Shown: positions 32,893-40,500, numbered from the stretch's first letter. The stretch: DNA of 41,301 bases from Bdellovibrio sp. (GCA_014376935.1 JACMQO010000109.1:1-41301); one strand, 5' to 3'. A program made the numbers and translations. Notes: generated by a model from the letters alone, not told the origin.

Positions 32893-33969
32893 TTACCGAC
32901 GACCAACCTTAACGCTTTCGCCACGGCTCCAGCCGAACACGGTCTGTAACTGCGAACGTGACCAATACACTAACGCCACGACACCAAATACGAACATCAC
33001 GATACTTAACCACTGGCCGCGCGTTAAACCAAAAAGTTGGTAACCGATGTGCGCATCAGGCATACGGAACTGTTCGTCTGCGATCCGAACTACGGCGTAA
33101 ATGATCACGAAACTGCCGGCGATAAATCCAGGCTTGTGCGATTTTCTCATTAAGAAAAATAAAATTAAGAACGTAAATAAACCTTCGCCCAAAGCCGCGT
33201 ACAATTGCGACGGGTGACGTGGATCTAAAACCGGAGCAATTAAATCTTTTGCCGCTGCGTCGCCACCTTGAATATCATGAATCACATTATACAAAGTCGC
33301 GTAGACTTGATCACGCGCTTGCAAATTCGTTTTGAACTGACCTAAAAGATCACTCCACTTGGCTGCAGTTACGCCGACTTTTTCAACGACCGGAGTCAGC
33401 GTGCTTAAACGATCAAACTCTTGCGTGGGCCAATTTAAAATATCAGAAGGAAATTTTACTGCTAATGGAAAACTTGGATCAGAAGGTCGGCCGACTAATT
33501 CACCATTGATAAAATTCGCAATACGACCGAAGAAAACTCCGATCGGCCCAGTAACCGCCGCTAGATCTAAAAGATACGTGTAAGAAAGCCCGGCTTTGCG
33601 CGCGTACAAAACGCACGCGATGATGATTCCGATAATACCACCGTGACTGGCCATGCCACCTTCATTAACGGCTAAGACTCCCCAAAATGGAAATGACGGA
33701 CGAAAACTTAAAAATAAACTTGAGTCATAAAATAAACAGTAACCCAAACGACCACCGACTAAAGTTCCAATCGCGGCGTACGTGATAAAGTCTCCGACCA
33801 TAACGGTCGTCATGCCGGCGCGCTGACGCTCTGCAAGCCACGAGATGACTTTGTAGGCACAAATAAAACCCAACATGTACGCAAACCCATACCAGCGAAA
33901 ACCAAACTGATCGCCCCAAAAAGCTGTCTCTGGAAATTTTAGAATAAACGGACTTAAATCATGAACCAT
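32893..33969 (-). CDS. lgt: Prolipoprotein diacylglyceryl transferase
   Basis: Lgt attaches diacylglycerol to the lipobox Cys of prelipoproteins at the inner membrane. ATG 33969 (MVHDLSPFILKFP) is chosen over the track start because AAGGGG lies 7 bases upstream and the longer frame would cover menB; the product has 358 residues. Signatures are FRWYGFAYMLGF, NEGGMASHGGIIG (catalytic His), GPIGVFFGRIANFINGELVGRP (essential Arg) and PRHPSQLYAALGEG. Between GRPSDPSFPLAVKFP and PRHPSQLY there are about 70 residues, some 40 more than in E. coli, giving an enlarged periplasmic region. The many lipoprotein genes in the window fit its role. Confidence 0.94.
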   Translation of the reverse strand: MVHDLSPFILKFPETAFWGDQFGFRWYGFAYMLGFICAYKVISWLAERQRAGMTTVMVGDFITYAAIGTLVGGRLGYCLFYDSSLFLSFRPSFPFWGVLAVNEGGMASHGGIIGIIIACVLYARKAGLSYTYLLDLAAVTGPIGVFFGRIANFINGELVGRPSDPSFPLAVKFPSDILNWPTQEFDRLSTLTPVVEKVGVTAAKWSDLLGQFKTNLQARDQVYATLYNVIHDIQGGDAAAKDLIAPVLDPRHPSQLYAALGEGLFTFLILFFLMRKSHKPGFIAGSFVIIYAVVRIADEQFRMPDAHIGYQLFGLTRGQWLSIVMFVFGVVALVYWSRSQLQTVFGWSRGESVKVGRR

Positions 33970-34068
33970 TTGAAAACCCCTTACGGATAATTTGCTAAAT
34001 GAAAAAACGAAAACAACATGATTATCTTGGCTTGGACATCGAACTTGGTCAATGCTACACCTTAACCT

Positions 34069-34998
34069 ATGACTAAAAAAGTTTCTGATATATTCGACGA
34101 AAGCCAATGGACTGAAATCAAAGGTTTCGACTTCACGGACATCACTTACCACCGCGCAAAAAACCAAGGGACAGTTCGTATCGCCCTAAACCGTCCCGAA
34201 GTGCGCAATGCTTTTAGACCTAAGACGGTCGACGAGCTTTCAATCGCCTTCGAACACGCGCGCATTTCAGCGGACGTCGGCGTCGTTTTATTAACCGGAA
34301 ATGGCCCCTCGCCCAAAGACGGCGGCTGGGCCTTTTGCTCAGGCGGGGACCAACGCATTCGCGGCAAAGACGGCTATAAATACGAAGGTGAAGACAGTAA
34401 CGGAACCGGCACCGACGAAGAAAATAAAGTGAACTTGGCGAAATTGGGCCGCTTACATATTTTAGAAGTGCAGCGCCAAATCAGATTCTTACCCAAAGTT
34501 GTTGTCGCGGTTGTTCCCGGGTGGGCGGTCGGAGGAGGTCACTCACTTCACGTGATCTGCGACATGACGATCGCATCGAAAGAACACGCCGTCTTTAAAC
34601 AGACAGATCCAGACGTGGCCAGTTTCGATTCCGGTTACGGTTCAGCGTACTTAGCCCGCCAAGTCGGACAAAAAAAAGCGCGCGAAATTTTCTTCTTAGG
34701 CCGTAACTACGACGCCCAAACTGCATTCGACATGGGAATGGTCAATGAAGTTGTTACACACAAAGATTTAGAAAAAGTGGCTCTTGAATGGGCGGCCGAG
34801 ATGAATAAAAAATCTCCGACCGCAATGCGCATGCTAAAATTCGGATTCAACATGATCGACGACGGCTTAGTCGGACAACAACTTTTCGCCGGAGAAGCCA
34901 CCCGCCTAGCTTATGGAACAGAAGAAGCCGTTGAAGGGCGCAATTCATTTGTCGAAAAACGCCCGAAAGATTTTAAAAAGTTTCCTTGGCACTACTGA
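34069..34998 (+). CDS. menB: 1,4-dihydroxy-2-naphthoyl-CoA synthase
   Basis: This 309-residue crotonase-fold enzyme closes the naphthoquinone ring from o-succinylbenzoyl-CoA in menaquinone synthesis. Diagnostic are IALNRPEVRNAFRPKTVDEL, WAFCSGGDQRIRG, VPGWAVGGGHSLHVICDMTIAS, KQTDPDVASFDSGYGSAYLARQVGQKKAREIFFLGRNYDA, MGMVNEVV and the terminal EGRNSFVEKRPKDFKKFPWHY. The loop containing GSGG-type oxyanion residues and the C-terminal KFPW are MenB-specific within the family. No other men genes adjoin it. No Shine-Dalgarno is seen; an extended -10-like TGCTACACC ends just before ATG, so the transcript may be leaderless. Confidence 0.95.
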   Translation: MTKKVSDIFDESQWTEIKGFDFTDITYHRAKNQGTVRIALNRPEVRNAFRPKTVDELSIAFEHARISADVGVVLLTGNGPSPKDGGWAFCSGGDQRIRGKDGYKYEGEDSNGTGTDEENKVNLAKLGRLHILEVQRQIRFLPKVVVAVVPGWAVGGGHSLHVICDMTIASKEHAVFKQTDPDVASFDSGYGSAYLARQVGQKKAREIFFLGRNYDAQTAFDMGMVNEVVTHKDLEKVALEWAAEMNKKSPTAMRMLKFGFNMIDDGLVGQQLFAGEATRLAYGTEEAVEGRNSFVEKRPKDFKKFPWHY

Positions 34999-35040
34999 TA
35001 AAAAGTTCGCTATAAAAACCACACATTTTCTTAATTTGAG

Positions 35041-35078
35041 ACAGGCGATTCGAAAAGCATAATTCAACAATCGCCTGT
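35041..35078. repeat. 10-bp perfect inverted repeat upstream of an outer-membrane protein gene
   Basis: ACAGGCGATT and AATCGCCTGT are separated by 18 bases. They lie between menB and the barrel gene at 35093, followed by TTAAAAT. They could form an operator or a hairpin; no T tract follows, so not a standard terminator. Confidence 0.5.
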
Positions 35079-35092
35079 GTTAAAATGAAGGT

Positions 35093-35863
35093 ATGAAAAG
35101 CCTACTTTTCTCTGCCATTTTCGCCTTCGCGATCGCTGCTTTTCAACCAGCAGCTTTCGCCGACGACTCCGGTTCAAGCGGCACGAAGCGCTTTAATATT
35201 ACGATGCTGAACAAACGCGCCGAGCAGCGCTCATTGAAACGCTTCACACTAAAAGAATGGATGGAAGGAAACGAGAAGCGAAAAATGATGGACATGTGGC
35301 TTTCATTAAATAGCCCGTCTCCGTATGAATTTAGCGTGGCCGGCAGCTTGAATCAATACACCTTAGATGGCAGCAGCAACAATCAGGTCAGCAAAAAATC
35401 CTACGAAGGATCATTTTCGGCTTACGCCACGGCCGTAGGCCTAACCGGCGAATACCAAAATAACACCGAAGAAAATTACAACGATACGACGGCCCTATTT
35501 AATTTACGCGTCTTCGGAACAAACCTTCAAGATACAAGCTTTACGTTACATTATGGATTAAGAACGCGAACTGAAAATAGCGGTCTGTACCGCCTGAATC
35601 AACAGTTCGCGGCCGCCACTTTACAAGTTTACCTGATTGGTTTCTTCGGCGTACAAAGCCAGTACAGATACTACATGCCCATCACCGAATCCTATTACGG
35701 CGACATCAAACCCAATGATCTAACAATCGGCGCCTTCATCGATTTCGACGCCTTCCGCATTTTCGGCGACTACTACCACGAAAAACAAAACTCGCAACTG
35801 AACGGTACCGAATCCACGATCGACCGCACCGGCACAAAAATCGGCCTAAAAATTTTCTTCTAA
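35093..35863 (+). CDS. Putative outer-membrane beta-barrel protein
   Basis: The protein has 256 residues. A signal peptide (MKSLLFSAIFAFAIAAFQPAAFA, cleavage near residue 23) is followed by a helical charged segment, then alternating hydrophobic/hydrophilic strands rich in aromatics and Asn/Ser (FSVAGSLNQYTLDG, GSFSAYATAVGLTGEYQNN, FTLHYGLRTRTENSG, GFFGVQSQYRYYMPI, FRIFGDYYHEKQNSQL, GTKIGLKIFF). The terminal aromatic Phe is the usual barrel-assembly signal. No named family is recognised. AAGG lies only 1 base before the ATG, and an overlapping ATG-AAG-GTA-TGA mini-ORF precedes it, so translation may be weak or coupled. Confidence 0.75.
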   Translation: MKSLLFSAIFAFAIAAFQPAAFADDSGSSGTKRFNITMLNKRAEQRSLKRFTLKEWMEGNEKRKMMDMWLSLNSPSPYEFSVAGSLNQYTLDGSSNNQVSKKSYEGSFSAYATAVGLTGEYQNNTEENYNDTTALFNLRVFGTNLQDTSFTLHYGLRTRTENSGLYRLNQQFAAATLQVYLIGFFGVQSQYRYYMPITESYYGDIKPNDLTIGAFIDFDAFRIFGDYYHEKQNSQLNGTESTIDRTGTKIGLKIFF

Positions 35864-35981
35864 CTACCAAGATAGACAAGTTCACAAGAATTCGAATTTC
35901 GGAGTTCCCCTATCACGATAACGATTTAGCTTTCATCGGGACATTGCCTCTTACATGCATAGAGAAACTTAATATTCATCA

Positions 35982-36025
35982 CCCTCTGAAAGTTAAGACC
36001 CTATACGGTCTTAACTTTCAGAGGG
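35982..36025. repeat. Perfect 19-bp inverted repeat immediately upstream of the HTH gene
   Basis: CCCTCTGAAAGTTAAGACC (35982-36000) and its exact complement GGTCTTAACTTTCAGAGGG (36007-36025) flank a 6-base spacer, CTATAC. The element ends 18 bases before ATG 36044, just before the AAGGG ribosome-binding site. As RNA it would be a very stable hairpin; as DNA it has the form of a large operator or recombination site. Confidence 0.85.
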
Positions 36026-36043
36026 AAACAAAAGGGTCAATCC

Positions 36044-36586
36044 ATGGCATTTAACGGAAAAACTGATTTAGAAAAAGCATATTTATTTTGGTACCCGCGC
36101 TACAACTTACAAAAGAACGATAAAGACATTTTACCTTACCTAAATAAAGACTTAATTGCTTTTGAAGAAAATCACGAAAGCTGGCTTGAAAAATCCAGAC
36201 TAAGTTTGTTTTTATCTGCAAAAACCGTCGCTGATAAATTAGACGTTACGCAATCCATTTATTCAAGATTCGAAAAAAGCGAGCTTGAAGGAACGATTAC
36301 CTTAACAACATTGGCAAAAGCCGCAGCAGCTATGGATTGCGAACTGGTTTATGCTTTAAGGCCAAAAAGCAAAACAACTTATTCAAATTGTATTTGGGAA
36401 AAACTTTTAAATGAGTCAACTAACCATCCATGGCTGCGAAGTTATGACCGTAATCAACCTGCTAAGGCGCTAGCCTCGGTCGCAAATAGATTGATGACCA
36501 ATCCTGACTTTAGAAAAGCCCAAGGTTGGTCACAAAAAGCGAATCAAAAAAAAGAAATCCAAAATCAAGATTCCCACTTCTATTAA
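36044..36586 (+). CDS. HTH protein related to mobile mystery protein A
   Basis: The protein has 180 residues. The core ESWLEKSRLSLFLSAKTVADKLDVTQSIYSRFEKSELEGTITLTTLAKAAAAMDCELVYALRPK follows the XRE-type HTH of mobile mystery protein A (GWLxxIRxxLGMS-xxLAxxLGVSQ-S-xxRxEKSE-xGTITLxxLxxAAxALxCELVYALVP). The N- and C-terminal arms are less conserved; the C-terminus has QPAKALASVANRLMTNPDFRK. Members of that family usually pair with a Fic-like partner B on mobile elements, but none is adjacent. Base composition looks more AT-rich than its neighbours. AAGGG precedes ATG by about 7-8 bases. The 19-bp inverted repeat just upstream is a plausible autoregulatory operator. The family link is by motif memory, not alignment. 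Confidence 0.78.
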   Translation: MAFNGKTDLEKAYLFWYPRYNLQKNDKDILPYLNKDLIAFEENHESWLEKSRLSLFLSAKTVADKLDVTQSIYSRFEKSELEGTITLTTLAKAAAAMDCELVYALRPKSKTTYSNCIWEKLLNESTNHPWLRSYDRNQPAKALASVANRLMTNPDFRKAQGWSQKANQKKEIQNQDSHFY

Positions 36587-36603
36587 ACAGATAAGATTTA
36601 TAA

Positions 36604-37812
36604 TTAATTATTTTTTTTCAAGCGTGCGCCGTAGAAACCATCATAGCCGTGAATTTGTGGCCACACGCGGATTTCTTTTTCTAGTTGCCACTTCTTACCT
36701 TCTTCGGTCGATAAGAACCATTGGACTTGGTCTTCGTTTTCGCGGTGTAAAATACTGCAAGTTGCGTAAACCATTGATCCGCCTACTTTACATAATTTTG
36801 AATAATCGCCGATGATTTCTTTTTGTAAGGCCGTCAAACGACTGATTTCTTCATTTGATAATTTCCACTTCGAATCAGGGTTACGACGTAATACGCCTAA
36901 ACCAGAACAAGGCACATCAAGTAAAACGCGGTCGAAAGAATTTTCTAAGCGTTTGATCGTCTTAGATCCTTCAATCACTTTTGTTTCGATAATATCAACG
37001 CCGCCACGGGCTGCGCGTGTTTTTAATTCTTTCAATTTCCATTCGTGAATGTCCATCGAAATGATTTTACCTTTATTCTTCATTAACGCCGCTAAATGCA
37101 AAGACTTACCACCCGCACCCGCGCACGTATCAACAACGCGTAAACCTGGGGCCACATCTAATAAACCCGCAACCTGCTGTGAAGCCGCATCTTGCACTTC
37201 GAAGTAACCTTTGCGAAAAGCTTGCGTAACGAAAACATTTTTTCTAACTTTTAATTTTAAACAAACTGGAAATTGAAAGTCCGGCGAAGAAATTAAATCG
37301 GCTTCGATTTGTTCCGCAGCTAGTTCGGCCTTTACGACCTCAGGGGTCGCACGCAATGTATTCACGCGTAAGAAAACTTCAGCGGGCTTATTCAAAGCGT
37401 TCATTAATAAATTCCACTGATCTTTGAATTCGGCTTTGCCTAATTCATTCAACCAATCCGGAAATGAATTCGCGATCTCGGGTGGTTTTTCGGCCGAGTT
37501 TCTTTTTTTCATTTCAAAAACATTCAGCCCGTCAAACTCCATCCAGTTCGGAAGTTCGCCGCGTGTTTGAATCAGGTACGCGCCCACTAAATCCCAAGGA
37601 TGATCAGAGCCCGCAATAAATTCTAATCTGCGTTTATGACGAACGATTTCGTAAATCATTTCCGCCACAAACTTACGATCGCGCGCGCCCCATTTACGAT
37701 TTTTTTTGAAAAGTCTTTCCATGACTTTATCGGCGTATCTATTTTCAGAGAATGTTTCGTTCAATGCGGTCGCAACCGCATCGATCAAGTGAAAGTGTAA
37801 TGAATCTGACAT
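36604..37812 (-). CDS. rsmB: RsmB-like 16S rRNA (cytosine-C5) methyltransferase
   Basis: The protein has 402 residues. The C-terminal SAM-dependent NOL1/NOP2/Sun domain has motif I VVDTCAGAGGKSLHLAALM, MDIHEWKLKELKTRAARGG, motif IV LLDVPCSGLGVLRRNPDSKW (Cys that releases product) and motif VI MVYATCSILHRENEDQV (catalytic Cys). The first 130 residues are helical (LIDAVATALNETFSENRYADKVMERLFKKNRKWGARDRKFVAEMIYEIVRHKRRL) and correspond to a reduced NusB-like RNA-binding domain, so RsmB is favoured over RsmF. It is 33 bases downstream of a same-strand barrel gene and convergent with the HTH gene. Confidence 0.88.
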   Translation of the reverse strand: MSDSLHFHLIDAVATALNETFSENRYADKVMERLFKKNRKWGARDRKFVAEMIYEIVRHKRRLEFIAGSDHPWDLVGAYLIQTRGELPNWMEFDGLNVFEMKKRNSAEKPPEIANSFPDWLNELGKAEFKDQWNLLMNALNKPAEVFLRVNTLRATPEVVKAELAAEQIEADLISSPDFQFPVCLKLKVRKNVFVTQAFRKGYFEVQDAASQQVAGLLDVAPGLRVVDTCAGAGGKSLHLAALMKNKGKIISMDIHEWKLKELKTRAARGGVDIIETKVIEGSKTIKRLENSFDRVLLDVPCSGLGVLRRNPDSKWKLSNEEISRLTALQKEIIGDYSKLCKVGGSMVYATCSILHRENEDQVQWFLSTEEGKKWQLEKEIRVWPQIHGYDGFYGARLKKNN

Positions 37813-37845
37813 CGTAAAACCAAGCCTTGTTGAATAGCCGGTTTG

Positions 37846-38520
37846 TTAGAATGTGAACACGGCTCCGGCAGATATATATGTCCCATTTAATTGTCCGTCA
37901 CTTGTTAAATGCAGATGATTTTTTAAACCACCCTCAACGTAAAAACCCGTGTTCTCAAAGATGTTAAATAAGCGTAAACCCAAATAAAGTTGATAATCCA
38001 AACTAATCGCGGACTCTCCAGATAATTGTTTGAAGAAAATTCCTGGTCCTGCCCCAAAGCCGAAGTAAAGTGGAAATCTTGAACTTGCGTCAGGCAGTGT
38101 CCATGCGTACAGCAAACTTAGTTTTGTTGCGCGCTGATCTGTCACATTGTATTCGTTGTAACTAACGCGAATCGAATCATCGACTAAGTTTGAATACTGG
38201 CCGATGCGGTATGACATATCTATGCCAGATTTTCCGACTTTTTCCTCTTTACCGCTTTGTCCCCAGTTGTAAGCATCAGACGAAGTATAAGTACTAATTC
38301 CCAATGTTAAATAGTGATCATCGGCAGAAACCGCAGCCACTTCTGAATTAGGCGAGCGTGGACGACCACGGCCCGTTTCATACTCAGGCTGATCGGCTTT
38401 TTGTCCATTATTTTGAAAATATCGAGCCGCCGCACTTCTGCCAACTTTGGGAGCATTGGCAAAAGCCATTTGAAAACTTCCCACCGTCAATAACGCTAAA
38501 ATAAGAATCGATTTAATCAT
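37846..38520 (-). CDS. Putative outer-membrane beta-barrel protein
   Basis: The protein has 224 residues. A signal peptide (MIKSILILALLTVGSFQMAFA) precedes a charged Arg/Gly/Pro linker (ARYFQNNGQKADQPEYETGRGRPRSPN), then strands such as HYLTLGISTYTSS, DSIRVSYNEYNV, TKLSLLYAWTLP, FPLYFGFGAGPGIFFK, LDYQLYLGLRLFNIF, GFYVEGGLKNHLHL and GTYISAGAVFTF, ending with Phe. This is an OmpA/OmpW-like small barrel pattern, not assigned to a family. A strong AGGAGG lies 4 bases before ATG, indicating high translation. It may be cotranscribed with rsmB downstream. Confidence 0.75.
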   Translation of the reverse strand: MIKSILILALLTVGSFQMAFANAPKVGRSAAARYFQNNGQKADQPEYETGRGRPRSPNSEVAAVSADDHYLTLGISTYTSSDAYNWGQSGKEEKVGKSGIDMSYRIGQYSNLVDDSIRVSYNEYNVTDQRATKLSLLYAWTLPDASSRFPLYFGFGAGPGIFFKQLSGESAISLDYQLYLGLRLFNIFENTGFYVEGGLKNHLHLTSDGQLNGTYISAGAVFTF

Positions 38521-38580
38521 CAGTCCTCCTGACTCTTATTATGCTACGCACAAGTTTTTGAATTTGCAATAATTGCGGTA

Positions 38581-38609
38581 TTGACCCTGACCAAAGCCCC
38601 TCGTAATTT
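38581..38609 (+). promoter_or_regulatory. Sigma-70-like promoter of nrdR giving a leaderless mRNA
   Basis: TTGACC (38581-38586) and TAATTT (38604-38609) are 17 bases apart. The predicted start point, about 7 bases after the -10, coincides with ATG 38616. No Shine-Dalgarno is present before that ATG, which agrees with leaderless translation. Confidence 0.5.
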
Positions 38610-38615
38610 AAACCT

Positions 38616-39170
38616 ATGAAGTGCCCTTTCTGCGGACACTCCGAAGATAAAGTTCTGGATACCCGTGTTCAAAAAGACGGTGGTATTCGTCGGCGGCGTG
38701 AATGTTTACAATGTAAATCTAGATACAGTACGATCGAAACGGTCGTGCTAAGCTATCCGTTTATCATCAAAAAAGATGGACGTCGTGAACCATACAGTAA
38801 AGAAAAATTACTTCGCGGGATGCAAGCCTCATGTCAAAAACGACCTGTGTCTTTAGCGCAACTAGAGGCGTCGGTTGAAAGAATTTCGGCGTGGCTGATG
38901 ACTCGCGGAGAAAGCGAAGTCTCTTCTAAATTAATCGGCCGCCGCGTGATGGCCGAACTTAAAATGCTAGACGACGTGGCCTACGTTCGTTTCGCCAGTG
39001 TCTATAGAACTTTCAAAGACGTTCAGGAATTCGTTGAAAAACTTGAAGGTGACGAGCTGATTGATATAATAGATACTTCTAGCCCTCAATTAAGCTTAAC
39101 CCCCCAAAGGAAAATGGACGATGAGAAGACAATCACGGGAAATCGCCCTGCAGATATTATTTCAAACTGA
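38616..39170 (+). CDS. nrdR: Transcriptional repressor NrdR
   Basis: NrdR senses ATP/dATP and represses ribonucleotide reductase genes. The N-terminal zinc ribbon MKCPFCGHSEDKVLDTRVQKDGGIRRRRECLQCKSRYSTIE has both CxxC pairs and the DSR-type RRRRECLxCxxRFxTxE block. The ATP-cone domain begins IIKKDGRREPYSKEKLLRGMQASCQKRPVS. Common NrdR proteins are about 150 residues; this one has 184, with an added tail (ELIDIIDTSSPQLSLTPQRKMDDEKTITGNRPADIISN). The last 50 bases overlap nusB. It heads an operon with nusB and three more genes. Confidence 0.95.
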   Translation: MKCPFCGHSEDKVLDTRVQKDGGIRRRRECLQCKSRYSTIETVVLSYPFIIKKDGRREPYSKEKLLRGMQASCQKRPVSLAQLEASVERISAWLMTRGESEVSSKLIGRRVMAELKMLDDVAYVRFASVYRTFKDVQEFVEKLEGDELIDIIDTSSPQLSLTPQRKMDDEKTITGNRPADIISN

Positions 39171-39522
39171 GTACGCCCCACAGATTTCTTTCGAAGATTT
39201 GTTTTCAATTCATGGCGAACGTAAAGACGGTTCAATCATCAAGTATGCGGATGAAATTGTTCGTGGCGTACAAACTCACAAAGTGAAATTAGACGAAAAA
39301 ATTCAAGAAGCCAGTCGTCACTGGAAAATCGATCGCATGGGCGGAGTCGACCGCAACATGATTCGCATCGCGGTGTACGAGATGTTCTTCGCTCCTGAAA
39401 TGATCGAACCGAAAATCGCCATCAATGAAGCGATCGAAATCGTAAAAATCTTTGGATCACAAGAATCACCAGCTTTTATCAACGGCATCTTAGATCAAGT
39501 GAGCCGCAATGACCGTAAATAA
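39121..39522 (+). CDS. nusB: Transcription antitermination factor NusB
   Basis: This 133-residue all-helical protein binds boxA RNA with NusE (S10) in rRNA antitermination. Seen are MRRQSREIALQILFQTEY, DEIVRGVQTHKVKLDEKIQEASRHWKIDRMGGVDRNMIRIAVYEMFF and PKIAINEAIEIVKIFGSQESPAFINGILDQV, a full-length NusB. AAAGGA at 39107-39112 is 8 bases before ATG 39121. The gene overlaps the nrdR tail by 50 bases in another frame and the next gene by 14 bases. Confidence 0.95.
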   Translation: MRRQSREIALQILFQTEYAPQISFEDLFSIHGERKDGSIIKYADEIVRGVQTHKVKLDEKIQEASRHWKIDRMGGVDRNMIRIAVYEMFFAPEMIEPKIAINEAIEIVKIFGSQESPAFINGILDQVSRNDRK

Positions 39523-39952
39523 TTCGATCACACAACTGACAGATGACGACGCTTTCTGCGCCGGAGCTGACCTTTGGGTTGTGCAATCGAATCAAAACAA
39601 ATGGTGGCAACAAATTGATTTTAAATCAGGTTTTTTGTTGTCTTCAAGTTTACTATTTCAAAAAAATAATGATTCATCGAAAGTCCACGGTATCGTTCAA
39701 AAGACCGAAACAGTCCCGTTTGACTTCACCACGCCGACAAAACATTTACTTCTAGGAACGACGAATCATTTTTTCAACAAATGGGTGCTTGTTTTAGATT
39801 CCGATATCGATTCAGCGTTACCTGAAATCGAAAAAATCAGCCAGCAACTGAAAGCCAACGGAATTCGCTTTTTCAATATCTCTAGAAATGACGTGATCGA
39901 AACCACGACTCGCCTTACGGCTAGTTTACCTGAAATATCATTCGTCGAATAA
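39509..39952 (+). CDS. Unknown cytoplasmic protein in the nusB operon
   Basis: This 147-residue protein has no signal peptide or membrane helix. The sequence is mixed alpha/beta (DLWVVQSNQNKWWQQIDFKSGFLLSSSLLF, HLLLGTTNHFFNKWVLVLDSDIDSALPEIEKISQQLKANGIRFFNISRNDV). The last part resembles a small nucleotide or receiver-like beta-alpha-beta unit, but without recognisable catalytic residues. ATG 39509 overlaps nusB by 14 bases, which suggests translational coupling and supports it as a real gene. No family recognised. It is followed after 23 bases by another unknown protein gene. Confidence 0.7.
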   Translation: MTVNNSITQLTDDDAFCAGADLWVVQSNQNKWWQQIDFKSGFLLSSSLLFQKNNDSSKVHGIVQKTETVPFDFTTPTKHLLLGTTNHFFNKWVLVLDSDIDSALPEIEKISQQLKANGIRFFNISRNDVIETTTRLTASLPEISFVE

Positions 39953-39975
39953 ATCAATTCCAGTATCATTGTTGA

Positions 39976-40500
39976 ATGATAAAAAAATGGAACGAAAAGC
40001 TAGAGAAAATGTTCGAATCAACAAACCAAGACCTGACTTTAATTGAAAGCAGCCAAACGTTTGAATTGAATCCCGACAATGTTTATCTAGAGAATTTAAG
40101 TTACATCTACACATCAGCTGTCGAAAAAAATAATATTCAAGCTGTCTTCACACAATTGTCGCCATTTTTTGAATTGGGATTTTTATTAGAAAAGCAAAAA
40201 AATGTGTACACACCGACACATGCATTTGCTTACGGAAATATTTCAAATATCGCAGATAAAAAAATTCTTTTAAAATTGCCCCGCACGGACGTTTTCGTTG
40301 TTGTACGTGCTGCGGCTTCGGCCATCTTAAAAAAAGTAAATTACGATTTTTTAAACCGCGATAAAAAAATGTCGGCTTTTGTTGTGGCGATCAGTCCCAA
40401 CTATTCAATTTTAGTGGCCACAAAAATTGCTGAACCTTGGTTGAAGCTTCGTTTAGAAAGCTTACAGAAAACATTGATGAAGATTAATTTCGAATCATGA
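39976..40500 (+). CDS. Unknown cytoplasmic protein upstream of the PPDK regulator
   Basis: The protein has 174 residues, with no signal peptide and no membrane segment. Composition is Lys/Asn-rich with alternating helices and strands: LENLSYIYTSAVEKNNIQAVFTQLSPFFELGFLLEKQKNVYTPTHAFAYGNI, KILLKLPRTDVFVVVRAAASAIL, KMSAFVVAISPNYSILVATKIAEPWLKLRLESLQKTL. The strand order and central helix pair are reminiscent of GAF-like sensory domains, but this is a weak visual impression. The stop overlaps the next gene start (ATGA), so it is coupled to the PPDK regulatory protein. Confidence 0.7.
   Translation: MIKKWNEKLEKMFESTNQDLTLIESSQTFELNPDNVYLENLSYIYTSAVEKNNIQAVFTQLSPFFELGFLLEKQKNVYTPTHAFAYGNISNIADKKILLKLPRTDVFVVVRAAASAILKKVNYDFLNRDKKMSAFVVAISPNYSILVATKIAEPWLKLRLESLQKTLMKINFES

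Noticed and set aside
33970-34167. N-terminal extension of Lgt in the ORF track (MVFCAVVSDVREVE...)
   Set aside because: It lies antisense to menB, contains no Lgt features, and ATG 33969 has an ideal AAGGGG site; the extension is read-through of an open frame.
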